DNA of 64,000 nt from Mucilaginibacter sp. UBA5151. GTDB taxonomy: Bacteria; Bacteroidota; Bacteroidia; Sphingobacteriales; Sphingobacteriaceae. Below, in pieces: positions 1-8,478 of this stretch. The notes under the pieces were generated by a model. That model was given only the letters and a program-made list of their open reading frames with translations, had not been told where the DNA came from and made no database searches. Location of the stretch: assembly GCA_002413785.1 (NCBI GenBank), contig DHXR01000082.1:129360-193359 (forward strand). The letters run 5' to 3'. Each line of letters opens with the position of its first letter. The first letter of the stretch is position 1. Made by a program: the position numbers and the translations under genes.

Positions 1-121
1 TTTTAATGCGTCTGCCCTGATCAGTAGTTGCGAGGTTTCCAGTACCCAGAGCCGGTGTACAAAGATTAGCTTTTTTAAAGTAATTTAAAAATAACCAACT
101 AATAAAATAGGTTATTTATAG

Positions 122-265
122 CTAAATAGTTCGTTGTTTGATAACGATTTTATCATCGCAAAAAACAATCTGGACAATGCTGCTTTAAATTTGATCAGCG
201 CCCGCTACGATTACTTTATATACAGCAAAATATTGGATTACTATCAAGGGAAACTGGCGTTGTAA
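122..265 (+). pseudogene. C-terminal remnant of a TolC-family efflux outer-membrane protein
   Basis: An open frame closes with TAA at 263-265 and has an in-frame TAG at 119-121, leaving only about 47 codons and no start. The translation contains NLISARYDYFIYSKILDYYQ followed by GKLAL, which resembles the last helix of TolC-type outer-membrane efflux proteins in Bacteroidota (pattern: Ala-Lys/Arg-Tyr-Asp-Tyr, Lys-Ile-Leu-Asp-Tyr-Tyr-x-Gly). A complete family member has about 420-480 residues, so nearly all of the gene is missing. The sequence left of 120 is AT-rich and full of stops. I infer a deletion scar. The family assignment rests on a short pattern only. Confidence 0.5.
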
Positions 266-312
266 GGCTTATTTTAGGATAATACAGTATTCAGCCATAC
301 CCGATTTTTAAT

Positions 313-320
313 TATCTTTG
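313..320 (+). promoter_or_regulatory. Candidate Bacteroidota -7 promoter box (TATCTTTG)
   Basis: TATCTTTG fits the Bacteroidota -7 consensus TAnnTTTG and lies 75 bp before the outer-membrane protein start at 395. No TTTG is visible at the usual -33 distance, so support is partial. Confidence 0.35.
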
Positions 321-394
321 TTTTACAACAGCGCAATTATAATAAGCCTGAATTTTAACCGTTTTTTTGTTTTACCTCATTTGCAATTTTATTT

Positions 395-1000
395 ATGAAA
401 AAACTATTACTCACCTTAACAATCATCACTGCCGCTGCAAGTTTTGCTTCGGCGCAAATTTTGCCTACAGTTCAGTTCGGATTAAAAGCCGGGGCAAACC
501 TCACAAGTATTAATTCATCAGCATCTGCTACATTCAGCAGCAGTAACCAGGCCGGTTATTTGGCAGGCCTTTGGCTTCGGTTTGGGGCACTGGGCTTTAA
601 TTTTCAGCCCGAAATGTATTTAACTTCAAAAAACGTTGATATCTCTGCAAATGGCGGCGAAACAAAGCAAAAATTCACCAGCATTGATGTTCCCCTGTTA
701 ATTGGCGGTAAAATTGGCGCTTTTGGTTTTGGGGGACGTTTTTACACCGGCCCTTTGGTTTCATTTGCCATTGATAAAAGTCAAACTATCGGAGGCGCTG
801 TTAGTAATGCATTTGGATTAAATTACCAGGATCAAAATTTTGCCTGGCAGTTTGGTGCAGGTATTGATATAAAAAAAATATCAATAGACTTGCGTTATGA
901 GGCTGGCATTACCAAACAGAACTATAGCAATGGCGTTGGTGGACAAACAAGGGTTAACCTATTTAATTTAAGCTTAGCTTATAGTTTGGTTAAACTTTAA
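395..1000 (+). CDS. PorT-family outer-membrane beta-barrel protein
   Basis: This 201-residue protein starts with a clear Sec signal peptide (Lys-Lys, hydrophobic stretch, FASAQ cleavage region at about 16-21). The mature part alternates polar and hydrophobic residues and is rich in Gly and aromatics, opening with VQFGLKAGANLTSI, a hallmark of the small PorT/OMP_b-brl_2 barrels of Bacteroidota. The final strand (LFNLSLAYSLVKL) ends close to the C terminus, as in eight-stranded barrels. It should sit in the outer membrane; the specific role is unknown. It stands alone, followed by a long hairpin at 1010-1108. The barrel assignment is strong; function cannot be read from the sequence. Confidence 0.85.
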   Translation: MKKLLLTLTIITAAASFASAQILPTVQFGLKAGANLTSINSSASATFSSSNQAGYLAGLWLRFGALGFNFQPEMYLTSKNVDISANGGETKQKFTSIDVPLLIGGKIGAFGFGGRFYTGPLVSFAIDKSQTIGGAVSNAFGLNYQDQNFAWQFGAGIDIKKISIDLRYEAGITKQNYSNGVGGQTRVNLFNLSLAYSLVKL

Positions 1001-1009
1001 AACCGTTTT

Positions 1010-1108
1010 TGTCTGAACCTTGATTTTTATGATTTTAGGATTTCCTGATTAGCATCTTTTTAATAATCGTGGCCATCTTAAAATCCTCCAAATCAAGGTT
1101 CTGACAAT
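1010..1108. repeat. Long hairpin, GTCTGAACC family, copy 1
   Basis: TGTCTGAACCTTGATT on the left is mirrored by AATCAAGGTTCTGACA on the right, with inner GATTTTAGGATT against the less regular ATCTTAAAATCC. Copies of the same element occur at 43503-43618 and 53312-53413. It follows the stop of the outer-membrane gene and may work as a transcription end, but the shared sequence shows it is a dispersed repeat and not just a local terminator. Confidence 0.8.
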
Positions 1109-1182
1109 TTGTTTAACCGGGCTCAGGCAGCATTGAAAAATTTGGGTCTATAACGCTTTGTTTGGGTAAACGTTTAATTATA

Positions 1183-1380
1183 GAGCCTTCGGCTCGAAAT
1201 ATTTTGTAGCAACGGGTTTTAACCCGTTGCTACATGAATTCAATATTTGGAGTGCTGTAGGCACGATCTATATTAGCTTCCTGTTTATATGGGTCGAACC
1301 TATGGTTCTTAATGTTTTCCTCCTTATCTTTTCAACGGATTAAAATCCGTTGAAAAGATATTTATCGAGGCTACGCCTCT
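1183..1380. repeat. Solo copy of the six-palindrome (REP-like) composite element
   Basis: Six small palindromes follow one another: GAGCC-ttc-GGCTC (1183-1195), CAACGGGTTTTAACCCGTTG (about 1210-1229, extended by GTAG/CTAC), a degenerate TGC-tgta-GGCAC (about 1252-1264), GAACC-tat-GGTTC (about 1297-1309), CAACGGATTAAAATCCGTTG (1333-1352) and GAGGC-tac-GCCTC (1367-1379). The same palindromes in the same cyclic order form the arrays on both sides of the transposase gene at 45.4 kb, so this looks like a transposase-less dispersed copy. Confidence 0.85.
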
Positions 1381-1388
1381 TCGGAACC

Positions 1389-1712
1389 TTAGAAAAACAC
1401 ATTTTATCATCATCATAACAATGTCTTTTTTAAGATTCCAGATAGCTATTGGGATGAAATGCTCACCCATACAAAGCGTTAAAGAGCCAAAAATTTGCTT
1501 CAAAATTTACCATCTATTAATTATCCTTCTAAATATTTCCGATTTTACTTCCCGGTTTTAATTTCCCCCTGTTTATTTAGTATTATATTTTTTGACTGAA
1601 AAGGTCAATTTAGTATTATACTTATTGTACAAGTTACGCCTATCTTTATAAACCAATTTTACATGCTTTTCGCATGTAATGAGTACTAACCTGTAAATTA
1701 TCATTATTGTAA
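1389..1712. other. Gene-free leader upstream of GH9 with a 12-bp direct repeat
   Basis: There is no credible ORF here. TTTAGTATTATA occurs twice, at 1576-1587 and 1609-1620, 33 bp apart (about three helical turns), and a small TTGAC/GTCAA hairpin lies between them. A pair spaced like this could be an operator for the downstream cellulase gene. That is inference from spacing only. No convincing TAnnTTTG box was found close to the GH9 start. Confidence 0.35.
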
Positions 1713-3509
1713 ATGAGCAATAAATATCTGTATAGTTATGGCCTGGCCCGGGGCTTCCTGCTTGCGATGGTCCTGGCTTTTTTTGTGCAAACATCATGCG
1801 CCCAGCAAAGGGAAACAAATGGTGAACAGCAGATTCGCTTAAACCAGGTTGGTTTTTATCCGGACGCAGCCAAAACCGCTGTCGTTGTAAGCGGGAAAGA
1901 TAGCCTGTTCTATATCCAGACCATCAATAAGAAAACTGTATTTAAGGGGATATTAAAAAGATCTGTTAAACCAGATTTTGCCGGAAATAATACCGGAATA
2001 GCCGAATTTGGCACTTACCGCAAACCGGGTAAATATATCCTTTATGTTCCGGGGGCCGGTTACTCCCGGCCGTTTGAAATAAAGAAAGCTGTACACCGCG
2101 ATGTGGCAGGCGCTTCCATAAAAGCATATTACTATATGCGGGCCTCTATACCGCTTGAAGAAAAATATGCAGGTAAATGGCATAGGGCAGAAGGTCACCC
2201 GGATACCAATGTGCTGGTACATCCATCGGCAGCTACAGACAAACGGTCGGCCGGGACTGTAATTTCCTCGCCACGCGGCTGGTATGATGCCGGTGATTAC
2301 AATAAATACGTTGTTAACAGCGGGATTAGCACAAGTACACTGCTTTCCTTGTACGAGGATTTTCCTGCTTATATGGGATCCGTTAAATTGAATATCCCTG
2401 AAAGCGGAAACAACATACCGGATATTTTAAATGAAGTACTATGGAACCTGCGCTGGATGCTCACCATGCAGGACCCAAATGATGGCGGCGTTTATCATAA
2501 ACTCACCAATGCCGCATTTGATAAATTCGAAATGCCCGATAAAGCGACTGCGCCTCGCTACGTTGTTCAGAAAGGTACGGCAGCAACGCTTGATTTCGCG
2601 GCGGTAATGGCGCAGTCAGGCAGGATATTCAGCAAATTCCCGAAGGAACTGCCCGGCCTGGCCGATTCCTGTTTAAATGCAGCCAAAACAGCATGGGCAT
2701 GGGCCGCAAAAAATCCTGACATAGCCTACAATCAAGAGGCAATGAACCAAAAATTCAGCCCCCGGATAACCACCGGCGCTTATGGCGACCGTAATTTTAG
2801 CGACGAATTTATCTGGGCCGCCTCTGAGCTGTTTGTAAGTACGCAAAATCCGGATTACTTAAAGCAAATTAACTTATTGCCTGATAATAATATGCCCATT
2901 CCTTCATGGGGACAGGTACGATTGTTAGGTTATTATACGCTTATAAAAAACAGCAGTTCGTTTGGCGAAAATGCCCCAAAGGAAATTCCGGAGCTAAAAA
3001 AACGCCTGCTTGGTTTAGCGGATGACCTTATAAAAGGAGCTGATGAAACCGCCTATCAAACCGTTATGGATAAATCGGCCCGTAATTTTAACTGGGGGAG
3101 TAATTCAAATGCGGCAAACCAGGGCGTTGTTTTGATACAGGCCTATAAGCTCAGCAATGATGCCCGATACCTGCGTTACGCGCTGGATAACCTGGATTAT
3201 ATTTTAGGCCGCAATGGTACGGGTTACGCCTATGTAACAGGTTACGGGAGCAGGAGTCCGATGCACCCGCATCATCGCCCGTCTTTTGCTGACGGCGTGG
3301 TTGACCCCGTGCCCGGCTTATTGGTAGGCGGCCCTAACCCAGGCATGCAGGACCATATTAAGGTGCCTTCTACGGTCCCCGATGAGGCCTATATTGATGA
3401 TGACCGCGCCTATGCTGTTAACGAAATCGCTATCAACTGGAATGCTCCATTTGCTTATCTCGCTAACGCGATTGAAGCGTTGCAGGATAAATTAAAACCT
3501 GTAAATTAG
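1713..3509 (+). CDS. Glycoside hydrolase family 9 endoglucanase-type enzyme (lipoprotein)
   Basis: The 598-residue protein has an N-terminal signal with a lipobox-like QTSC (Cys29), suggesting surface or periplasmic lipid anchoring. Residues about 40-125 (starting IRLNQVGFYPD) match the Ig-like N-terminal domain of the GH9 family; the rest is the (alpha/alpha)6 barrel. Catalytic landmarks are present: GWYDAGDYNKY near residues 189-199 (the Asp pair that activates water), the His-rich SPMHPHHRPS near 515-525, and DDRAYAVNEIAINW near 560-574 with the Glu proton donor. GH9 enzymes cleave beta-1,4-glucans inside or at the ends of chains. The length is normal for the family. A degraded GH3 and an intact GH53 follow on the same strand, so this is part of a plant-polysaccharide patch. 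Confidence 0.93.
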   Translation: MSNKYLYSYGLARGFLLAMVLAFFVQTSCAQQRETNGEQQIRLNQVGFYPDAAKTAVVVSGKDSLFYIQTINKKTVFKGILKRSVKPDFAGNNTGIAEFGTYRKPGKYILYVPGAGYSRPFEIKKAVHRDVAGASIKAYYYMRASIPLEEKYAGKWHRAEGHPDTNVLVHPSAATDKRSAGTVISSPRGWYDAGDYNKYVVNSGISTSTLLSLYEDFPAYMGSVKLNIPESGNNIPDILNEVLWNLRWMLTMQDPNDGGVYHKLTNAAFDKFEMPDKATAPRYVVQKGTAATLDFAAVMAQSGRIFSKFPKELPGLADSCLNAAKTAWAWAAKNPDIAYNQEAMNQKFSPRITTGAYGDRNFSDEFIWAASELFVSTQNPDYLKQINLLPDNNMPIPSWGQVRLLGYYTLIKNSSSFGENAPKEIPELKKRLLGLADDLIKGADETAYQTVMDKSARNFNWGSNSNAANQGVVLIQAYKLSNDARYLRYALDNLDYILGRNGTGYAYVTGYGSRSPMHPHHRPSFADGVVDPVPGLLVGGPNPGMQDHIKVPSTVPDEAYIDDDRAYAVNEIAINWNAPFAYLANAIEALQDKLKPVN

Positions 3510-3521
3510 TAGTATAAAAAT

Positions 3522-4250
3522 TTGAAAATCAATTATATAAAACAACCTGTTGCAGCCCAAACACAGCTGGCAAATGAGCTGACCAAAACAGGCAAACCTG
3601 TTATTCTGGTTTTAGCAGAGGGGCGTCCAAGGATTGTTACAGAAGCAGAAAGTCATTCAACCGCTACCGTTATAACTTATTTTTCGGGAAATGAAGGCGG
3701 CGATGCGCTTGCTAATATCCTTTTTGGTGACGCGAATCCATCAGGAAGACTGCCAATTACTTATCCCAAATACGCTAATTCATTGAATAATTACTACCGT
3801 AAAAATATTGAAAATGGCAACCCGGATGATAAACATGGCTATAATCCGCTTTATGAGTTTGGCACAGGCTTAAGCTATACCACATTCAGCTATAGCAACC
3901 TGCATTTGAGCCAGCCTGAACTGAAAGAAAACGGCACGCTAACCGTTACCGTTGATGTTAAAAACACAGGTCAGCGGGAAGGTAAAGAATCGGTGTTGCT
4001 TTATACCAGTCAGTTGTATGCCAGTATAGCGCCGGATACCAAACGTTTGAGGGCTTATGATAAGATAGACCTGCAACCCGGCGAAACAAAAACGGTAACT
4101 TTTAAAATTACGCCAAAAGACCTTGCTTTTGTTAACGATATAAGCAAAACCGTGACCGAAGCAGAGGAGTTTAAAATACAGATAGGGGACCAGGTTGCCA
4201 GCTTTAATTACATATCCAGCGCCGTTCCTGAAAGGTCGGGGAAATTGTAA
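3522..4250 (+). pseudogene. GH3 beta-glucosidase reduced to its C-terminal part
   Basis: The reading frame opens with a TTG only 12 bp after the GH9 stop and encodes 242 residues. It begins inside the second GH3 domain (TGKPVILVLAEGRP, then YFSGNEGGDALANILFGDAN and PSGRLPITYPK) and continues through YEFGTGLSYTTF into the fibronectin III-like tail (VKNTGQREGKESVLLY). Complete GH3 enzymes of Bacteroidota have about 720-800 residues; the whole N-terminal TIM barrel, including the Asp nucleophile, is absent. The protein cannot be a normal beta-glucosidase. I infer an internal deletion that joined the GH9 end to the GH3 tail. The open frame itself is undamaged, so the loss may be recent. Confidence 0.85.
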
Positions 4251-4314
4251 AATAGAAATTTTATATTTGTATAAGCCATCGGCTATACCAATTTATAAGT
4301 TTAATATTCCGAAA

Positions 4315-5358
4315 ATGAAAAAAGTGTTGTGGGTTTATAGTGTTGCATCGCTGCTGATAATATTGTCTTGTTCAAATAAAGGGAGTACACCCACACCCGT
4401 TACGACAACTTATACCCCACCTGTTGTTTCCACTACATTTGCCAAAGGGGCCGATATAAGCTGGGTTACGCAAATGGAAGCGTCAGGTGTTAAGTTTTAT
4501 GATAAGAATGGCAATCAAACCGAACTTTTTGCGCTGATGAAAAGCCTGGGTTTTAACTCCATCAGGCTACGTGCTTTTGTTAACCCTTCCGATGGCTGGT
4601 GCAATACAACCGATTTGGTAGCGAAGGCCATCCGTGCCAAAAATGCAGGTATGAAAATACTGATCGATTTCCATTACAGCGATGTATGGGCCGATCCGGG
4701 GCATCAAACTAAACCTGTAGCCTGGGCATCTTTAGATTTCGCGATATTGTTAACTACCATGAACACATACACCGTTGGGGTTATTAATACCCTTAAAACC
4801 AACGGCATAACCCCCGATTGGGTGCAAATTGGCAATGAAACCAACGATGGTATGTTATGGGAAGATGGCCGCGCTTCAACCAATATGGCTAATTTTGCGG
4901 CACTGATTAAGACCGGGTATTTGGCTGTTAAATCAGTAAGCAGCACAACAAAAGTTATAGTGCATATCTCAAATGGATACGACAATACCTTGTTCCGCTG
5001 GATGTTTGATGGATTAAAGGCTAATGGCGCCCAATGGGATATTATAGGGATGTCACTTTATCCTTCAACAACTAATTATACAACTCTTGACGCTCAGTGC
5101 CTGGCAAACATAAACGATATGATTTCACGCTATTCAACACCTTGCATGGTTGTTGAGGTTGGTATGGATGCGACACAACCTGCTACAACCAGGGATTTCC
5201 TTACCGATATTATCACGAAAGTAAATTCGGTTGCAGGCGGCAACGGTTTAGGCGTTTTTTACTGGGAGCCCGAAGCGTACAACTGGCAAAGTTATACACT
5301 TGGCGCCTTTGACACTTCAGGTAAACCAACAATAGCGCTTGATGCTTTTGGGAATTAA
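4315..5358 (+). CDS. Arabinogalactan endo-beta-1,4-galactanase, GH53 lipoprotein
   Basis: The start at 4315 is chosen because it gives a proper lipoprotein signal (MKKVLWVYSVASLLIILSC, lipobox ILSC); the upstream in-frame ATG at 4195 would overlap the GH3 remnant and add 40 non-signal residues. The 347-residue protein is a GH53 TIM barrel: FAKGADISWVTQMEASG at the start of the barrel, FNSIRLRAFVNPSDGWC, LIDFHYSDVWADPGHQ, and the acid/base Glu in WVQIGNETNDGMLW; the likely nucleophile is the Glu in CMVVEVGMD. Family members cut beta-1,4-galactan side chains of pectin. It lies downstream of the GH9/GH3 pair and may share their transcript. Assignment is firm; the exact substrate is inferred from the family. 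Confidence 0.92.
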   Translation: MKKVLWVYSVASLLIILSCSNKGSTPTPVTTTYTPPVVSTTFAKGADISWVTQMEASGVKFYDKNGNQTELFALMKSLGFNSIRLRAFVNPSDGWCNTTDLVAKAIRAKNAGMKILIDFHYSDVWADPGHQTKPVAWASLDFAILLTTMNTYTVGVINTLKTNGITPDWVQIGNETNDGMLWEDGRASTNMANFAALIKTGYLAVKSVSSTTKVIVHISNGYDNTLFRWMFDGLKANGAQWDIIGMSLYPSTTNYTTLDAQCLANINDMISRYSTPCMVVEVGMDATQPATTRDFLTDIITKVNSVAGGNGLGVFYWEPEAYNWQSYTLGAFDTSGKPTIALDAFGN

Positions 5359-5440
5359 GCGGGTAGCCCTCGTTAGTCAATAATATCAGTGATCTCTTAA
5401 TAGTTTAATGAAAATGAAACAGTTTAAAATCAGGCCAAAT

Positions 5441-6688
5441 CTATAAATGTTTTGGTTCTGCACTATGTTTATATCTGAAAACAAAAGGAAAAATAATCGC
5501 GATTACTAAGGCGTACCCCGCAAAACTCAGCCAGATGCCATGCCAGTTTTTACTATGATCAGCAAAAGTGAAATATTTATCAATAAGCACACCGCTGATT
5601 AAACTCCCAAAAAGGGCGCCAAAACCATTTACCATCATCATAAAGAGCCCTTGTGCACTTGCTCTGATTTCAGGAGATATTTGTGTTTCCACAAATAAGG
5701 AACCTGAAATATTGAAAAAATCAAAAGCCATGCCGTAAACAATACAGGATAAAACGATCATCCATAATCCCCCGGCCGGATCACCAAAAGCAAAAAATCC
5801 AAAACGCAATACCCAGGCCAGCATACTGAATAACATAACGTACCTGATTCCGAATTTCCTGAGAAAGAATGGTATCGCCAAAATGAACAGGGTCTCGGAA
5901 ATTTGCGATATCGACATAATAATTGCGGGATATTTAACTGCCGTTAAACCGCTGTAAGAAGGGACGTTTTTAAAATCCTGAATAAAGGTATCGCCGTATG
6001 CATTAGTTAACTGTAGTGCTGCCCCTAAAAGCAAGGAGAACGCAAAGAAAATTGCAATTTTGGGAGTTTTAAATAAAATAAATGCATCTAATCCCAGCAA
6101 ATTTACCAGTGATTTATCGCCTGTTTTTTTATAAAGCGAAGGGCATTTTGGAAGGGTAAATGAAAAAACGCCAAGTGTTAAAGCTATTGCTGACGCGATA
6201 TAAAACTGATTGGATGAGATTTCATTATGGGTAAGGCTCACCGTCCATAGTGCAGCAATAAAACCTATTGTACCCCAAATGCGTATGGGTGGGTATTCTT
6301 TTATTATATCAATATTTTTGTTTTTTAAAGCGGTATATGCAACCGTTATGGATAACGACAACGTTGGCATATAGAAGATCATATTCAGTAATATAACCCA
6401 AAAAAAAGTTACAGGATTAGTGACAAGCGGAATACAAAACAGCGTTAATGCACCTAAAATATGCATAGTGCCATATAGTTTTTCAGCGTTTATATATCTG
6501 TCTGCTATTATCCCTGTCAGGGCAGGCATAAATATCGCTGAGATCCCCATGGTAGAGAAAATGGCCCCGAATTGTGCCCCTGACCAATGCTTATTTTGAA
6601 ACCAGTAGGCCCCAATGGTGATCAGCCACGACCCCCATATAAAAAATTGCATAAAATTCATCAGTATTAAGCGAAACTTAATATTCAT
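5441..6688 (-). CDS. NupG-type nucleoside:H+ symporter (MFS)
   Basis: The 415-residue protein has about twelve hydrophobic segments and begins MNIKFRLILMNFMQFFIWGSW, the typical opening of the nucleoside:proton symporter family (NupG/XapB branch of the major facilitator superfamily). The loop after TM2 (GIIADRYINAEKLYG) fits the MFS signature position. It should bring nucleosides across the inner membrane by proton symport. It is a single gene, convergent with the GH53 gene and separated from the next leftward gene by about 145 bp. In Bacteroidota these transporters often sit near nucleoside hydrolase genes, which are not visible here. Substrate specificity is inferred. Confidence 0.85.
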   Translation of the reverse strand: MNIKFRLILMNFMQFFIWGSWLITIGAYWFQNKHWSGAQFGAIFSTMGISAIFMPALTGIIADRYINAEKLYGTMHILGALTLFCIPLVTNPVTFFWVILLNMIFYMPTLSLSITVAYTALKNKNIDIIKEYPPIRIWGTIGFIAALWTVSLTHNEISSNQFYIASAIALTLGVFSFTLPKCPSLYKKTGDKSLVNLLGLDAFILFKTPKIAIFFAFSLLLGAALQLTNAYGDTFIQDFKNVPSYSGLTAVKYPAIIMSISQISETLFILAIPFFLRKFGIRYVMLFSMLAWVLRFGFFAFGDPAGGLWMIVLSCIVYGMAFDFFNISGSLFVETQISPEIRASAQGLFMMMVNGFGALFGSLISGVLIDKYFTFADHSKNWHGIWLSFAGYALVIAIIFPFVFRYKHSAEPKHL

Positions 6689-6833
6689 ATGGGGCCAATT
6701 TTATAATAAAAGGTGGTCAGTATAAATTTAAGGCCGGAAAATAATGATTTTTTGTGAAAAACCAGAGATTATAGGCTGGAACTAAGTTTGAAAAGGTTGA
6801 AAAAAGACATTCGAATCCATGCTCCATTGTTTG

Positions 6834-7433
6834 TCAGGAGGCTTTCCGCCTGTTCAGTTCGTCCCGTATTTTAGCTGCCTTTTCATAAGATTCTTCGGCG
6901 AGCGCTTCCTGTAGTTTGGTTTTTAATTCTTCAATGCTCAATGAATTAAAGCTTCCCGCCGGGGCAGCGCTTGTTTTTTCCTCTGCTTTTTCATTGATAT
7001 TTTCAAGATAGACAAAATCATTGCCCTCAATAACAATTCCTGCGCTCGAAAGGATAAATTCGTAGGTATAAATCGGGCAGTCGAACCTTACCGCCACAGC
7101 AATGGCATCTGAGGTCCGGGCATCAATTTCAACTACTTTTTTACCATCAGAACAAATGAGTTTTGAATAAAATATCCCATCGACCAAATTATAAATGATG
7201 ATTTCCTGTACCACGATGTTGTAAGCCTGCCCAAAACTTTTAAACAAGTCGTGGGTGAGTGGCCGGCTCGGCGTCATTTTTTCTATCTCTATCGCAATAG
7301 CCTGTGCTTCAAAACTGCCGATGATGATCGGGAGCCTTCTGCGTCCGCTCACTTCGCCTAAAACAAGAGCGTAAGCACCGGATTGTGTTTGGCTGTAAGA
7401 TAAGCCAACAATATCCAGTTTTATTTTTTTCAT
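6834..7433 (-). CDS. Bifunctional nuclease-domain protein with C-terminal UVR motif
   Basis: I start at the ATG giving MKKIKLDIVGLSYSQTQSG (7433); an ATG five codons upstream is possible. Residues about 1-140 match the bifunctional nuclease / DUF151 domain (PIIIGSFEAQAIAIEIE, GRRRLPI, then DARTSDAIAVAVRFDCPIY). Residues about 160-198 form a UvrB/UvrC-type UVR helix pair (ELKTKLQEALAEESYEKAAK, IRDELNRRK). This DUF151-UVR combination is common in Bacteroidota. The biochemical role there is not established; the nuclease activity is reported for plant relatives only. It lies 28 bp downstream of etfA on the same strand and is probably cotranscribed with etfBA. Confidence 0.88.
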   Translation of the reverse strand: MKKIKLDIVGLSYSQTQSGAYALVLGEVSGRRRLPIIIGSFEAQAIAIEIEKMTPSRPLTHDLFKSFGQAYNIVVQEIIIYNLVDGIFYSKLICSDGKKVVEIDARTSDAIAVAVRFDCPIYTYEFILSSAGIVIEGNDFVYLENINEKAEEKTSAAPAGSFNSLSIEELKTKLQEALAEESYEKAAKIRDELNRRKAS

Positions 7434-7461
7434 ATCATTACCCATCACAACATATCCTTTT

Positions 7462-8439
7462 TTAAGCCGAAGCTTTATATTCTTTAATAGCCTTTATTAA
7501 TTCCGGCACCACTTCAAATGCATCGCCGACAATGCCATAGTCGGCCACCTTGAAAAACGGAGCTTCCGCATCTTTATTAATTACGACGATCACTTTTGAG
7601 GAACTCACCCCTGCAAGATGCTGGATAGCTCCTGAAATTCCTATCGCAATATACAAATTTGGACTGACAGCTATACCGGTTTGTCCAACATGTTCGCTAT
7701 GCGACCGCCAGCCGGCGTCTGAAACAGGCTTTGAGCAGGCCAGGGCAGCGCCAAGCAACCCGGCGAGTTCCTCTATCATCCCCCAGTTTTCGGGCCCCTT
7801 GAGGCCGCGTCCGCCCGAAACCACTATATCCGCATCGGGCAAAGAAACTTTATCGGTGGAGCGAACTATTTCCTTGATCACCGCAGCAAAATCAGATGGT
7901 TTAACATCAATACTAAAATCCTCAATGCTTGCTTTTGATGCAGTTTCAACAATTTTGTACGAATTTGGTGTTAGGGAAATAATTTTTTTTGGCGATGTTA
8001 ATTCAACAATTGCGAATGCCTTGCCTGAGAAAGCTGTTTTCTTAACCCTGAATTTGCCTTCACCCTGTTCGGGCAAAGATACGGCGCCATCAACCACACC
8101 AGCTTCCAGTTTAACGCCTAAACACGGCGCCAAACCGCGCCCGGAAAACGAGTTTGATAGCACAATAATTGCTGCTCCCAGTTTTTTTGCAGCTTCCGCA
8201 ATTATCGAAGCGTAGGCCTGGTTCACAAAGTTCTTTAATTTTTCGTTGGATACATTTAATATTTTATCAGCGCCGTAATTACCGATAAGCGCTAATTCAT
8301 CTTTGCTTACATCGCCGATAGAAATAGCAGTAAGGCTGGTATTATTTTGATCGGCAATGGCACGGGCATAAGAAATGGCTTCAAAAGTTGATTTTTTGAA
8401 TTTGCCATCCGAATTTTCTGTATAGACTAAAACTGACAT
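7462..8439 (-). CDS. etfA: Electron transfer flavoprotein subunit alpha
   Basis: The 325-residue protein has an N-terminal ETF domain (about 1-190) and the FAD-binding C-terminal domain (about 205-325). The latter shows VSGGRGLKGPENWGMIEELA, SHSEHVGQTGIAVSPNLYIA and GISGAIQHLAGVSSSKVIVV, the residues that cradle FAD. ETF carries electrons from acyl-CoA and other dehydrogenases to the quinone pool as an alpha/beta dimer. The beta subunit gene lies just upstream on the same strand with a 39-bp gap, so the two form an operon. Length and motifs are typical. Confidence 0.96.
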   Translation of the reverse strand: MSVLVYTENSDGKFKKSTFEAISYARAIADQNNTSLTAISIGDVSKDELALIGNYGADKILNVSNEKLKNFVNQAYASIIAEAAKKLGAAIIVLSNSFSGRGLAPCLGVKLEAGVVDGAVSLPEQGEGKFRVKKTAFSGKAFAIVELTSPKKIISLTPNSYKIVETASKASIEDFSIDVKPSDFAAVIKEIVRSTDKVSLPDADIVVSGGRGLKGPENWGMIEELAGLLGAALACSKPVSDAGWRSHSEHVGQTGIAVSPNLYIAIGISGAIQHLAGVSSSKVIVVINKDAEAPFFKVADYGIVGDAFEVVPELIKAIKEYKASA

Positions 8440-8478
8440 ATTAAAATAAATAAGGTCAAAAACCTGTTTAGCTTTTAT

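Noticed and set aside
1..100. Possible 3' part or leader of a gene at the left edge
   Set aside because: Several short frames are open to the edge on both strands, but none gives a recognisable protein and the context is missing.
4195..4314. Upstream-extended start of the GH53 gene
   Set aside because: It overlaps the GH3 remnant and hides the lipoprotein signal that begins at 4315.
6800..6835. Possible tRNA T-arm (TTCGAATCC)
   Set aside because: No matching stem, anticodon arm or acceptor stem is present around it.
7550..8215. 221-codon plus-strand open frame opposite etfA
   Set aside because: The etfA frame on the other strand has full family motifs; this one has no recognisable domain and is a mirror frame.
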